Positions 14,832 to 25,200 of a DNA stretch of 64,000 nucleotides are shown piece after piece (within the stretch, counting starts at the first letter, position 1; each line of letters opens with the position of its first letter). Source of the stretch: Xylocopilactobacillus apis (GTDB taxonomy: Bacteria > Bacillota > Bacilli > Lactobacillales > Lactobacillaceae); NCBI RefSeq assembly GCF_033095965.1, contig NZ_AP026801.1, forward strand, positions 1,508,001-1,572,000, written 5' to 3'. A program made the translations under genes and the position numbers. Under the pieces are notes generated by a model, which saw nothing but the letters and a program-made list of their open reading frames with translations, made no database searches and was not told the origin of the DNA.

Positions 14832-17060
14832 TCACCCGGGATACACTAAGGTTTGAAGGAAATAGGAAAAAGTGTAAGTCTCTCCAGAGGACAATTGTGA
14901 ACGTGTTGTAATTGTTGTTGTATCTGGCTTTTGTTGAAACTTTCCTGCTTCCGCATCAAGATATATTATTTTTGTACTGTTTGAGTTAAACGCAGTCATT
15001 GCAGGATATGGTTGATATGTCGTCAAATTACGTGTAGAGAGGGGCGTCCCTGTATTTATATCTTTATACTGGATTTCAGCAAGTACTACACCCTCTCCAA
15101 CTGACTTAGATAATTCAAAATTACAGCCTATCATACCCAAGGCAAACTCACCCCTATTTTCAACATCAAATTTAAATGGGGACATCGAAAAATTAGGTTC
15201 AAACACACAGCCCCATATATTAAAACTCGAAACTGAAGAATCTCGACTCGTTGCTACCGCTCTATACTGGTGCAAAATAAGACCCTGACTCAAGCCTTTT
15301 ATATAGGGGTCTAATCTTGAGTCATTTCCTCCTCCTGAGCTTGAACCCCCACCACCACCAGAGCTACTTGCTAGCTTACTTACCTGTGTCTGCAAAGCGG
15401 TCAAGTCGGATTTATCTGCTTTTGTCTGTAGATCTGTTTTGGTCACAAACCAGTCTGGATGCTCGGTCATGACTCTTCGTACGGATTCGTCAAATTGGTA
15501 TGAGTGCCCTACCCCTTTACTATCCTGAATTATTATTGTTGACAAAGATGTTTTGCTTCCCGCTGAGTCAAGAATAATTTTTTTTACTTTTGAAGTTGGA
15601 TCTAAAGTCATGTCGAGTACTGTAATTGCGTCATCAGTGGTAGCCTTAATAGTCATAACCTCGTTTTGCAAGATATCAAAATTTTTTGCATCGGCTTTCA
15701 TCCCTAGCTGATAATCGAAAGTTTTTTGATCAATGAATTTACTTAGATCGCCCGCATTTGCTTTCGTATCAAGATCCTTTTTATCTGCTTTAGTACTGAG
15801 CTGTGTGTCAACATAAATTTGATTAGCTTTGCTATCTAAGTCAGTTTTATTGGCTTTACTGTCAAGATCAGTTTTATCTGCTTTCGCGTCAAGTGCTGTC
15901 TTGTCTGCTTTTGCATCGAGCGCGGTCTTATCTGCTTTACCAGCTAGATCAGTCCTATCCGCCTTTGAGGCAAGACCGCTTGTCAGCTCTGCTTTGGTCG
16001 GATAATTTGAAAGATCCACAGTTGCATTTCCAACTAGAGCTGGATTGTCGGTGATTACTTTTTTGATCGTTTCTGTCATCGAAAATTCTTGGCTTGATCC
16101 ATCTCTAAGACTCAGAAGTATTGTCTTTAAAGCATTTGGCTTGGCATCGTCATAGTCAAGCTTGATATCTTTGACAGGCTTCTCTTTACTGCTTGCGGTC
16201 AAAAGGTTTTGAGCGGTTGCTTTGATGTCTGCCACCAGTGCGTCTGCTTTTGCTTTTGACTCGGTCAGAGTTGTGCTGAGGGAGTCGACAATTCCCGAAG
16301 CCTGCTCTTTAAGTGCTTTAGAGTCCGTGATTGCTTGCTGTGCGCTTGGCAGGTCGTCCTTGATCTGCTTGATCGTATCTGCTGTGCTGTTTTTTAGATC
16401 CGTTACTTCTGTCAGCATATCCGAGATTTTTTTATCAGTATCAGTTTTTAGCTTAGCGATCGAGTCATCGACCGCTTTTTTCACGGCGTCTGAGATTGTC
16501 TTATCTGAGCTCGTCTTTAAGTTTGAGATAAGATCGTTGATCGCAGTTTGAGCGCTTGCTTTAAGTTCGTTGATGATAGTGTTTGTGCTGGTGTTAGTGG
16601 CGTCTTGCATTTGCGCAATTGCTTGTCTTAAAGCTGATGTCGCTTCTTGCAAAGCGTCTGCTGCCTGAGGATACATCTCTAAAATTCCCGGTGTTGGCAT
16701 GATCAAAATAAAGAAGTGCTCTGTCGAGTATACATCCCCGTCGACATTTGCCCGGATGACCGCGTCCTGGATCAATCCATTTTGACTGTAGACTTCATCA
16801 GGCAAAATAAAATCCAGGTGAACACCGTCACTCTCAAGCGTGAAATTATCACGCGTTCTGATGATGTTTCGTCCTGGATTTGTTGCCCTGAATTCAAAGG
16901 GCTGTAGGTTCGTTAAGTTCATCGGTTGGTGCGTTCCTGAGTCCATCAAAGTGATCCGAAGGGTGTCTCTTTTATCACCGACCGCAACTTGCACTTCCCC
17001 GTCTGTCTTGACCGTCCTTACCTTTGCATTTTCCAGTGCAAGGTTAATTACTTTTGGCAT
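14832..17060 (-). CDS. BppU-family baseplate upper protein
   Basis: 742 residues. The N-terminal 120 residues (VINLALENAKVRTVKTDGE, DTLRITLMDSGTHQPMNLT) match the BppU N-terminal domain that attaches receptor-binding parts to the tail tip. A long coiled coil spans about 130-300. Between about 365 and 435 there are tandem seven-residue repeats built on KADKTALDA / KANKTDLDS. A Ser/Gly linker (GGGGGSSSGGG near 590) leads to a C-terminal domain of about 150 residues that is probably the host-recognition head. It lies downstream of the tail-spike gene, as usual for this baseplate type. Confidence 0.85.
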   Translation of the reverse strand: MPKVINLALENAKVRTVKTDGEVQVAVGDKRDTLRITLMDSGTHQPMNLTNLQPFEFRATNPGRNIIRTRDNFTLESDGVHLDFILPDEVYSQNGLIQDAVIRANVDGDVYSTEHFFILIMPTPGILEMYPQAADALQEATSALRQAIAQMQDATNTSTNTIINELKASAQTAINDLISNLKTSSDKTISDAVKKAVDDSIAKLKTDTDKKISDMLTEVTDLKNSTADTIKQIKDDLPSAQQAITDSKALKEQASGIVDSLSTTLTESKAKADALVADIKATAQNLLTASSKEKPVKDIKLDYDDAKPNALKTILLSLRDGSSQEFSMTETIKKVITDNPALVGNATVDLSNYPTKAELTSGLASKADRTDLAGKADKTALDAKADKTALDAKADKTDLDSKANKTDLDSKANQIYVDTQLSTKADKKDLDTKANAGDLSKFIDQKTFDYQLGMKADAKNFDILQNEVMTIKATTDDAITVLDMTLDPTSKVKKIILDSAGSKTSLSTIIIQDSKGVGHSYQFDESVRRVMTEHPDWFVTKTDLQTKADKSDLTALQTQVSKLASSSGGGGGSSSGGGNDSRLDPYIKGLSQGLILHQYRAVATSRDSSVSSFNIWGCVFEPNFSMSPFKFDVENRGEFALGMIGCNFELSKSVGEGVVLAEIQYKDINTGTPLSTRNLTTYQPYPAMTAFNSNSTKIIYLDAEAGKFQQKPDTTTITTRSQLSSGETYTFSYFLQTLVYPG

Positions 17061-17244
17061 TTTCTTTTTCCTTCCTGAGGTCTGATAAGGCCTCGTTTAA
17101 TTTCTTATTTTCTTCGATCAATTTTTCTGCGTTCAGATTGGCCACCTCCAGCTGTAGTTGAAGTTGTGCGATCAGAAGCGTCTTATCAAGTAAATCTTGA
17201 TTTATTGCCTGAACTGCTTTTTTGTAGATTTCTTCATTTGTCAT
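17044..17244 (-). CDS. short coiled-coil phage protein
   Basis: 66 residues, almost entirely a predicted coiled coil (LLIAQLQLQLEVANLNAEKL, then a Glu/Lys-rich end). It overlaps the BppU start by 17 bases and follows the tail-spike stop by six. Small proteins at this place are common in lactobacillus phages and may be baseplate assembly parts. Function unknown. Confidence 0.65.
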   Translation of the reverse strand: MTNEEIYKKAVQAINQDLLDKTLLIAQLQLQLEVANLNAEKLIEENKKLNEALSDLRKEKENAKSN

Positions 17245-17250
17245 TTTTTT

Positions 17251-20200
17251 TTAGTATTCCGTCATATTTATTTTGTAGTTATGTGACCAGCCTGGGCCCC
17301 CGTGATACCAAAGTGCGCCAGTCTGTGCGTCAACCCTGATATAAGCATTTCGATTAAAAAGCCAAATGATCTGACCATCGACGGCGAGGTTGTTTGTCAC
17401 ATTGGCATCGCCAAAGACCTTCAAATTTCCGTGCTGATAGTCCGACCCGATTTGGATGTGTGGACTGTCACCGGTCAGTGTCATACCCCAAGGAGAAATA
17501 TCAACATTTGAACTGCCATTTGAAAGAGTGACGTGCTCAGCACCGATCAGATTGATGCCTCTCAGTTCGCCAGTCGTGATCTTTCCTGCGTCCAAATTTG
17601 CTATCTTAGAACTTTGGATTATCGCATCATCGATCAAGGTCTGACCCGTGATGTGGATCATATCACCGCCAAGATTGACTTGGGACGTACGACCGTCATT
17701 ACTCAGCTGGATATAGGCATCGTTATAAGACGTTGCCGACCCAGCAGATAGTGTGATCCGAGCCAAGCCATTACTTACCGATTCACTAATTCGTGCCGTC
17801 AAACCGTTGTTGTTTGCGGTAATTTTGGCATCAATTAAATCCGGAAGTTGGGTGATCTGACTTTGGACGCGATTTAGATCGCTTTGAGTTCCAGCGAGAG
17901 CATGGTCAAAGCCTGTTACTTGTGTTTGGATTCCTTGGACTCCCGCTCTAATGGTCGTGATCTTGTCACCATGGTCACTGACAGCCTCATAAAGCTTTTG
18001 TGCATTTTCAAAACCCGCCGCTCTAATCTCATCGTCTGCCTCCTTATTGGCCTGCTTGACTTGATCTCTGAGTGCTGTGTCGTAGCCTTCCGCAAACATT
18101 TGCACCCAGTGACCTTTAATCTTAAGCCACATGATACACGGCTTGTGCGGGTCTTTACTGATCTGGAAATACGTATCTCCGTCTTCACCAATTGCATCAC
18201 TCGGTGGATTTTCGCCATAGTAAATCGTACTTTTACCGTCAGCCGAGATCTGCGCGTGCGTGGCTTGACCTTTAGCGTCATCAATTTTTGACTGAGTCTC
18301 GGTCAGCTTGTTGTCTACCGAAGTGTTGACCGTATTCGTGACTGTCTTACTTACCTCGTCTGCATATCTTTGTAGCTGGTGGGTGATAGTCGCAGGGCGA
18401 TTACCTATCGTGACACTTGCATTACGCTTGTTGTTTCCGTCCCAGTTGACTTCGATCACTTCACCTTTGACATGCACGTCAAAGGGTTCAATATGGACAG
18501 TGACAATATCAAAAAGACCGACGTGCGATAAGTTCGCAAGTTCGCCGGTCATTTCCTGGTATGATACTGTGATTGAATAGTTGAGCTTCCCGATATGGTT
18601 GTCAATGATATAAGCGTTCGTGACTGCTCTGAGTTGCTCGACAGTTTTCACATTGTACTCTGACGCGTCAAACGCTACTAAGCGTTGTCTTTCGTATTTA
18701 TTAGCGTCATATCCTGTGATGTAGGTTTCAGGCAAAGTAACCGTCACTTCTTCGATTGCATTTTTGTTTTCGTTGGTAAGATCTTGTTCTGGTTCTTTCG
18801 GCTCAACGTCAGTTGGCTGTTTAAAAGTGATGTAGCTCCCGTTGACCCACTGATCTTTTCCTACGCAGTACCACGTACCATCTCCCGCTTCCGCTTTTGC
18901 CAAAATTTTCCACTGAGTCCCGGAGTTAAGATACTGACCAGTCTTGTGCTGATACTTTCCTGGTGTCGTCCAAACAGGAATTTTGCCGGATGGATTCTCT
19001 TCTTCTTTGTCATCCGGGGCTTTTGGCTCGACGTCCCGTGAGTCAGAAAAACTGAAATCCTTCCCAAGTACCCACTGGTCGTTTCCGAGGCTGTACCATG
19101 TTTCCGCACCTTCCGTTGTCATCGCAAAGATTTTCCAACGCGTGCCCTTCTTAAGTACCCGCTTTGTTTTCTTACCGTAGTGTCCTGGATTAGTCCAGAC
19201 CGCTGTTCCTTCGTCAGCACTTACAGTACCAAAGCCAGTCACCGCATTGTAGATATAATCCCCATTTTTGCTAAAAGTGACGTACTGTTCATCAATCCAT
19301 TGATTAGTACCAAGACAGTACCATTTATGACCTTTCTCGTCGGTCGCTTCCTTACTTACCTTGTAGTACTTACCATTTGATAGGTAAGTTCCCGTCTTTG
19401 ACTTTGGATTAAAAGGCGAGTTCCAGATCGCCACACCACCACGACCCGTGTACTGGACAGTCAGGACACCGATATCACGAGTGACTCTTCTTTTGCTCTC
19501 TGGGTTGTCGAGATTATATCCGACCGTCCCAATCCCTGTACACTTAGTAGCGATGTAAGCTCCGTCTTTGTCAAAAGTGAGATAGACTGCGTCAATCCAC
19601 TGATTAGTGCCAAGACAGTACCATGTATGACCTTTCTCCCCACCATCATCGACTACTTTAAGCACCTTGTAATAAGTGCCGTTTTTAAGTTTTTGACCTG
19701 TCAGCTTTTGATCGCTAAAAGGCGTGGTGTAAATCGGTGCACCCGTCGGTCCGACGTACTGGACATCAGCTACCCCGTCATAGTCTTTGATCTTTTTAGG
19801 ATCAGGCTTGGCGGGATCATTTGGATCACCCCCGCTGTCCGTTTCTGGGTCGGGCGTGAATTTCGCAAAGGGTACGACACCCGTGTAAGTATCAGTAAGC
19901 TGATCTACTTCTTGATAGCTCAATACATTACTGCCATACTCGACAACAAGCCCAGTATCGCGTCCAGCCGAGTGCTTGAAATTGTAATTGTAGTTATCAA
20001 AAAACCACTCTCCGTAAAAAAGCGACTTCATTGAATCATTATCATTCCCAAACATCAGATCCTGGATCTGCTTGCCGTCCGTCATCAGCCAATTCACCGA
20101 AGCCGTATCAAAGATATCAGTATTGATTGTGGCTTGTGGTAAAGGCTCCGCCAAATTGTCCAGGACATTATGAAAGATTGAATCGGGCGTTGAGTTGACC

Positions 20201-20547
20201 AGCTTGACGTCTTTGCTTAAGACATCCGTTGAGATATCAGCAGAGATGTGGGTCGCTGTGATCGTAAACATCGGCTGAGTATCGTCCGAGATCACGGGCT
20301 CAATACTATCGATTCTGAAAAGCTGTCGGTGCCAAGTCCAGCCCGCATCCGCCATGATGACGTATCCGAGCTTAAGCTGTTTAGCAAGTCTCCCGGATGA
20401 CGGATAGTTCATCGTAAGGACTGGGAAACCGTCTGACGCTGCCTTAATGCTCCATGTAGCTTCGACAAACTCACCTAAGCCACCAGTGGTCAGATCATCG
20501 CTTGCTTTAGTGTAAAGTTTTGGGTAGTCTAGAAAATCCGTCGCCAT
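17251..20547 (-). CDS. tail spike / tail-associated protein with four inserted wall-binding-like repeats
   Basis: 1,098 residues. The N-terminal ~250 residues (LGEFVEATWSIKAASDGFPV, GYVIMADAGWTWHRQLFRID) match the prophage tail endopeptidase/tail-spike family that follows Dit. About residues 265-580 hold four repeats with WYCLGTNQWID (twice), WYSLGNDQWV and WYCVGKDQWV, the same kind as in the host deacetylase at 1153-2715. After a Gp37-like ring region (ITGYDANKYERQRL, near 630) comes a coiled coil and a C-terminal fibre domain. The repeats could anchor the tail tip to the same wall polymer. No clear peptidase motif was identified. Confidence 0.85.
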   Translation of the reverse strand: MATDFLDYPKLYTKASDDLTTGGLGEFVEATWSIKAASDGFPVLTMNYPSSGRLAKQLKLGYVIMADAGWTWHRQLFRIDSIEPVISDDTQPMFTITATHISADISTDVLSKDVKLVNSTPDSIFHNVLDNLAEPLPQATINTDIFDTASVNWLMTDGKQIQDLMFGNDNDSMKSLFYGEWFFDNYNYNFKHSAGRDTGLVVEYGSNVLSYQEVDQLTDTYTGVVPFAKFTPDPETDSGGDPNDPAKPDPKKIKDYDGVADVQYVGPTGAPIYTTPFSDQKLTGQKLKNGTYYKVLKVVDDGGEKGHTWYCLGTNQWIDAVYLTFDKDGAYIATKCTGIGTVGYNLDNPESKRRVTRDIGVLTVQYTGRGGVAIWNSPFNPKSKTGTYLSNGKYYKVSKEATDEKGHKWYCLGTNQWIDEQYVTFSKNGDYIYNAVTGFGTVSADEGTAVWTNPGHYGKKTKRVLKKGTRWKIFAMTTEGAETWYSLGNDQWVLGKDFSFSDSRDVEPKAPDDKEEENPSGKIPVWTTPGKYQHKTGQYLNSGTQWKILAKAEAGDGTWYCVGKDQWVNGSYITFKQPTDVEPKEPEQDLTNENKNAIEEVTVTLPETYITGYDANKYERQRLVAFDASEYNVKTVEQLRAVTNAYIIDNHIGKLNYSITVSYQEMTGELANLSHVGLFDIVTVHIEPFDVHVKGEVIEVNWDGNNKRNASVTIGNRPATITHQLQRYADEVSKTVTNTVNTSVDNKLTETQSKIDDAKGQATHAQISADGKSTIYYGENPPSDAIGEDGDTYFQISKDPHKPCIMWLKIKGHWVQMFAEGYDTALRDQVKQANKEADDEIRAAGFENAQKLYEAVSDHGDKITTIRAGVQGIQTQVTGFDHALAGTQSDLNRVQSQITQLPDLIDAKITANNNGLTARISESVSNGLARITLSAGSATSYNDAYIQLSNDGRTSQVNLGGDMIHITGQTLIDDAIIQSSKIANLDAGKITTGELRGINLIGAEHVTLSNGSSNVDISPWGMTLTGDSPHIQIGSDYQHGNLKVFGDANVTNNLAVDGQIIWLFNRNAYIRVDAQTGALWYHGGPGWSHNYKINMTEY

Positions 20548-21272
20548 AGTGGCATCACCTCCAAACTGCTAATCCCACCACCAGCTGAGATACTGATCGT
20601 ACTATTTTTAGGCAGGTACGGATAGTGCTCGAACTGAATGTTCGTTGTTGCTAAGTTCCCTGAGCTGTCCCAAACCTTTCGAGCCGTGGAATCAATGTAC
20701 AGATCACCACTCACTCCCGTCAAGTTATAACTCGTTCCGTTGATGTTGATTGAGCAGTCTCCGCTTCCACTTAAATGGAAACGCGGAAGTGCGTCATAGT
20801 TTTCGCTATTAAGCAGTTGTGCGCCACCGCCAACTTGTAAATACTGGTCACTACCCTCCACAAAAGCATAGGGCTTTAAATGGAAGGTGAGTGCAAAATC
20901 TCCAATTATCGACATGTGTCTTTTCAAGGAGTCTACATTATAAGGAAGCGCCCAGAAAAAGTAGTCTGGATAGAGATTTGTTCGAAGCTTCTTGTAGTCG
21001 TCAACTTCACTTACCCAAGCCACGACATCAGATGACTTCTTTAAAATATCTTTTTGCATTCTCTCAATCACTAAGTTAAAAGTTTGTGTCACGGGCGCGT
21101 ACTTGTCCTCGATGTGTGCAATTTCGTTTGATGTACCTGGGATTGAGACATAATCAATTTGCTTTTGAGGATGAACCCACTCAAAACCATCAAGATTAAG
21201 GGTCAAGCCTAAGTCTTTACTCGACCGACCATTAAATTCCACCCAATCCGTCAATAAGTGTGTATTAGACAT
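20529..21272 (-). CDS. distal tail protein Dit
   Basis: 247 residues. The N-terminus (WVEFNGRSSKDLGLTLNLDG) and the galectin-like C-terminal half (PRFHLSGSGDCSININGTSY) match siphophage Dit proteins, hexamers that join tail tube and baseplate. It lies between the tape measure and the tail-spike genes in the standard order, and overlaps the downstream gene by 19 bases and the tape measure end by 8. Confidence 0.88.
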   Translation of the reverse strand: MSNTHLLTDWVEFNGRSSKDLGLTLNLDGFEWVHPQKQIDYVSIPGTSNEIAHIEDKYAPVTQTFNLVIERMQKDILKKSSDVVAWVSEVDDYKKLRTNLYPDYFFWALPYNVDSLKRHMSIIGDFALTFHLKPYAFVEGSDQYLQVGGGAQLLNSENYDALPRFHLSGSGDCSININGTSYNLTGVSGDLYIDSTARKVWDSSGNLATTNIQFEHYPYLPKNSTISISAGGGISSLEVMPLWRRIF

Positions 21273-22206
21273 TTAGGCCTCTTTTCTGTTGTCCCATCGT
21301 TTTTGCTAGAATTTTTTGCATTGGTTGAGAAATACCTCTTGCTAATTTATTGCCATCGAGATTGACCTGCGTTGTAATATCAATCTTGCCCGCCAACGCG
21401 TCAATAGTTTGAGCTGGATCGTTAAGCAAGATTTGCTTAAGTAGCGTGATGACCGTGTCAAGCTTGTCACCAAGTGAGCTGTCATCAGTGCTAGCACTCT
21501 TGTTGAGCCCATCACGACTCGCAAAGATCGACATCGTCCGACCGAGAAGCTCATAGCCACGAGAGCTTTTCAAGCTGTCAAGTGGTATTGCCATTTCTGG
21601 TCCCGCTTCGCCAAAAATTGAAGGAGTTGACGCGATCCCGCCGTTTGCATATCCATGACCATGACCAAGGAAAGCTAAGTTACTTCCGTATCTTTGCTTA
21701 GCATAGTTAAGCGCAGCCAAGATGTTGTCAAAGCCATTCCAGATGTCGTGATGCCCTGGAAAAGCATACGCATTAAAAGTGCTGTCGATTGTCTGCATCA
21801 GCCCTTTTGAAGGGTGTCCAGCAAGTGCATTGCTGTCCCAGAGATTAATTGCGTGTGGGTTACCACCCGACTCTGTACTGATCTGAGAAAGAACTACCCC
21901 CGCCAGGCTTTCTGATAACCCATTCATTTGAAGAGCTTGAAGTACGAAAGGTCGCCAATACTCCGCACCCATCGCGATTCCTGCCGTTGGTGCATTTGTG
22001 CTGGCCTTTTCTTTCTCTTCGTCGTCGTGTTTCTTTTTAAGTGGAGCCAAGTGCGACTTGAACCAGTCCGCCACCGGCTGGAGCATTTTGTCGATCATAC
22101 CGTGCGCCAGTTCGCCAAAACTGCCAAGACTGTCGAACATGCCCGACACGGCATTGCTAATCATTTTCGTGACGTTCCCAAGTGGATCTTTCAAGAATTT
22201 CGTCAT
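21265..22206 (-). pseudogene. C-terminal part of tape measure protein, separated by a frameshift
   Basis: 313 residues from the first ATG, but the frame is open upstream to the G run at 22294-22298. There it would read GIGKAVGGAIDWAKGTAEDV, continuing the tape measure protein if one more G were present. It holds a lytic-transglycosylase-like segment with ISTESGGNPHAINLWD and SKGLMQTIDSTFNAY (about 107-150), then YANGGIASTPSIFGEAGPEMAIPL, a typical tape measure C-terminal motif. The start at 22206 may give a separate polypeptide, but the parent gene is broken here. Confidence 0.8.
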
Positions 22207-25200
22207 TGCATCCCACTTGTCGCCGATCCACTTACCAACATCTTCGGCTGTACCTTTTGCCCAGTCAATTGCTCCACCAACGGCCTTACCAATCCCCCGA
22301 TAATTCCGCCGCCAGCATAGTGCTCGATACCGAAAGTTTGCATGATCTGTTTAGTTTCAAAACCGTTATATACTCTGGTGCCTTCTTCTAAAGGCATAAT
22401 TTCATTTTTCTTTTGAGACATGAAGAGTTCTCCGTTAGGTCTTTGGATTAGCTCTTTCCAGTCATTACCTAGACCGTCGTTAACCATCGTCAGATGCTCT
22501 TTACCGACAGTTCCGCCTTTAGCCTTTTTGATGTAGCTCAATTTATTTAAAGCATTGTGGCCACTAAAGAAATGCCAGACACCATTGATTGCACCGATCG
22601 CGGCGTTGATGACACCAAGAACTCCATTAAAAGCACCAACCGCGATTCCTCGCAGTCCTTTCATGACCGAACTGAAAATATCACTAATAGAACCCCAAAC
22701 GGATTTCCAAACGCTTTTGATTCCGTCAATTGCACTTTTGATGACATTTGCGAGTGAGCCTAAAATACTTTTTGCAATACTTACAATGCCATTAAAGACA
22801 TCACTAAAGATCTTTTTGACATCGTTCCACACTGCTCTCCAGTTACCACGAAGCACATCCAATACAACCTTAAAAATGTCTTTTATCACATTAAGCGCTG
22901 ATTTAACTGTTGTTTTGATGATGTTCCATGCACCGCTGACGACTGTTTTTAAGTTATTCCATGTGCTTAGCCAAACGGTAGATATTACTCTTAGCGTTGC
23001 TGTCAAAACTTTACTGATCACACTAATGCCTGCTTTTACTGTAGGACCGATGATCGCCCACTCTTCTTTAAGTCGTTTGCCCATTAGTCCCCAAGCGGTA
23101 TTCCAAACAGTTGATATTAGTTTAGTTGTCACTTGAAAAGCTTTACCTAAGACGTCAAGACCGTCTTTAATAAAACTTTTGACATCTTTAAGAGCAGGAC
23201 CAATTGCTTTTCCTACATCTTTAAAGACTGTTGAAAAAACTTTACTTACTGGTTTAAGCGCTTTGTCTACACTCTTACTAAAAGAGCTAAACTCTTTTAG
23301 CATCGGTGTAAGGACGGGCTTAAGTGCTTTTGCTACTGGTGAAAAAACCTTTTTAAAAGCTTCGGTTACGGGTTTTGTAAGGCTGGAAATTGTTTTTGTA
23401 ACTTGCGTAAGAAGCTTCTTTGCATCAAAGCCAATTGTTTGAAGGATACCTTCTGGCTTTTGACCTTTCCCTACTTTTGTCCAGCCGTCCATAAAGCCCT
23501 TAGCTCCCTTACCACCAAGATCACCTAAGAGGTGACCAATTGTACCACCAATTGCTGCACCCGCGGGACCACCAAAAGCTAGACCAATACCACCTCCGAT
23601 TAGATCACCTAAAGTACTTCCATATTTTTTAAATTTTTCGTCGGAGTTTTTAGCTTTGATAGCGCCTAGAAGATCAAACCCAGCACCAACCGCGACACCG
23701 AGTCCTCCTGCTACAGCCCCAACTTTACTCGTGGCTGTTGCCCCTTCGGATACAGCAGTTTTTACACTGCTTCCAGACCCGACCAGCTTTCCCAAAGTAC
23801 CACCATCACTTCCGATAGTCGTCTTAGATATCTGCTTTAACGATCCTGCAACATTGGCAATTTTACTTGCAAAGCCCGTAATTCCCTTGATCGCGATCAA
23901 ACTCGCTACCGCTTTAGCTACAAGCTCAATACCTTCTTTATTTTTGGAAATACTATCAAGTAAAGTTTTGACTTGTGTCAAGGGGTCTTTTGACTTTACC
24001 GCATTACCACTCAGTGCATTAAAAGATGAAACAATATTTTTAAAAACATCTGAGAAAATTTTCCAGACATCACTTGCAAGTGTCTTCGTAATATCCCAGA
24101 TATCACCGACAATTCCACTTAAGACGGCCTTGTGTGTATTAAGGTAATTTAAAAAGCTAATCCCATAATCAGCAATCTTTTTAAGTCCTTCACCCATCGT
24201 ACTTGCTGCGGTTTTCAAAACAGGACTTGATAAGATTTGTGCTACATCAGAAAGTCCCGTTGCACGGACACTAAAAATAGGTGCTGAGAAGCGTTGAGAT
24301 AAATCCTCCCAAAGTCTTTTGATCTGTACCTGAGCACCACCAGCCGATTTGGCAAAAGTCGTAAAGACATTCTCGCCTTGACTCGAAGCCTTGACCATCA
24401 AGTCTTGTAGCTTTTCACCCGTGATCTGACCGTCGTTTACCATCTTTGCAAAAGTTGCTTCTGAAACTCCTGCTGCACCTGCTAGCGCTTTAGAAATTGT
24501 TGGGGCAATACTTTCAATCTTTGCCATCGCCGTTGCATTGATCTTGTCACGACTTGCAAGTCGCAAAAAAGACTTACCAAGTGCATCGACTTGCTCTCCT
24601 GACAACTTAGACGCCAGACCCACCTGCGATAGACCCTCGGTAATTTTCAAAGTTTTATTTGTATCACCGTGAGTCAAGGCATCAACTGATCTTTGAAGTG
24701 TACCTACTTCATCAGCAGAATAGCCCGTCTTAATTCTTAGGCTTTCCATCTGATTGATAAGATTGTTGATGTCAGAATCACTCTTACCCATGTTGACCCA
24801 TGTAGCTTTGATCTTACCAATGGTTTTATTGAGCTCCATCCCAACATTAAAGGCTTCCTTAGCTTTGCTCGTGAAGGTACTGATACTGTTTGAAACCGCA
24901 TTTCCGATCACGGTAGCACCTAGAAAACTCTTGAAGCTTGTTGCTCCTTCTTTTGCTTCTTTACTAGCTCCACCAAGTGCTTCCTTTAAGCGCAAAAAAG
25001 GCGACGACTTCACTTTACTAGTCGCCGCACTTAGTTCCGTCATGTCATTTTTAGTGGTGGCTAGCTTAGCTCCCAACTCGTTGACCCTAATTTCCTGCTT
25101 CTTGTAAGCGTCCGAAGCCTTGCCAGATTCTCTTGCAATCCGATCAAGCTCCCCCGCTTGCTTGGAGTAAAGATTTTGCATCTCAGAATAAGAAGATTTT

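Noticed and set aside
15760-15990. possible DNA tandem repeat element in the BppU gene
   Set aside because: The repeats encode in-frame KADK-type heptads of a fibre protein and are explained by the protein structure.
22555-23136. 193-residue plus-strand ORF inside the tape measure gene
   Set aside because: Antisense shadow of a long repetitive coding region; there is no ribosome site and no separate codon signal.
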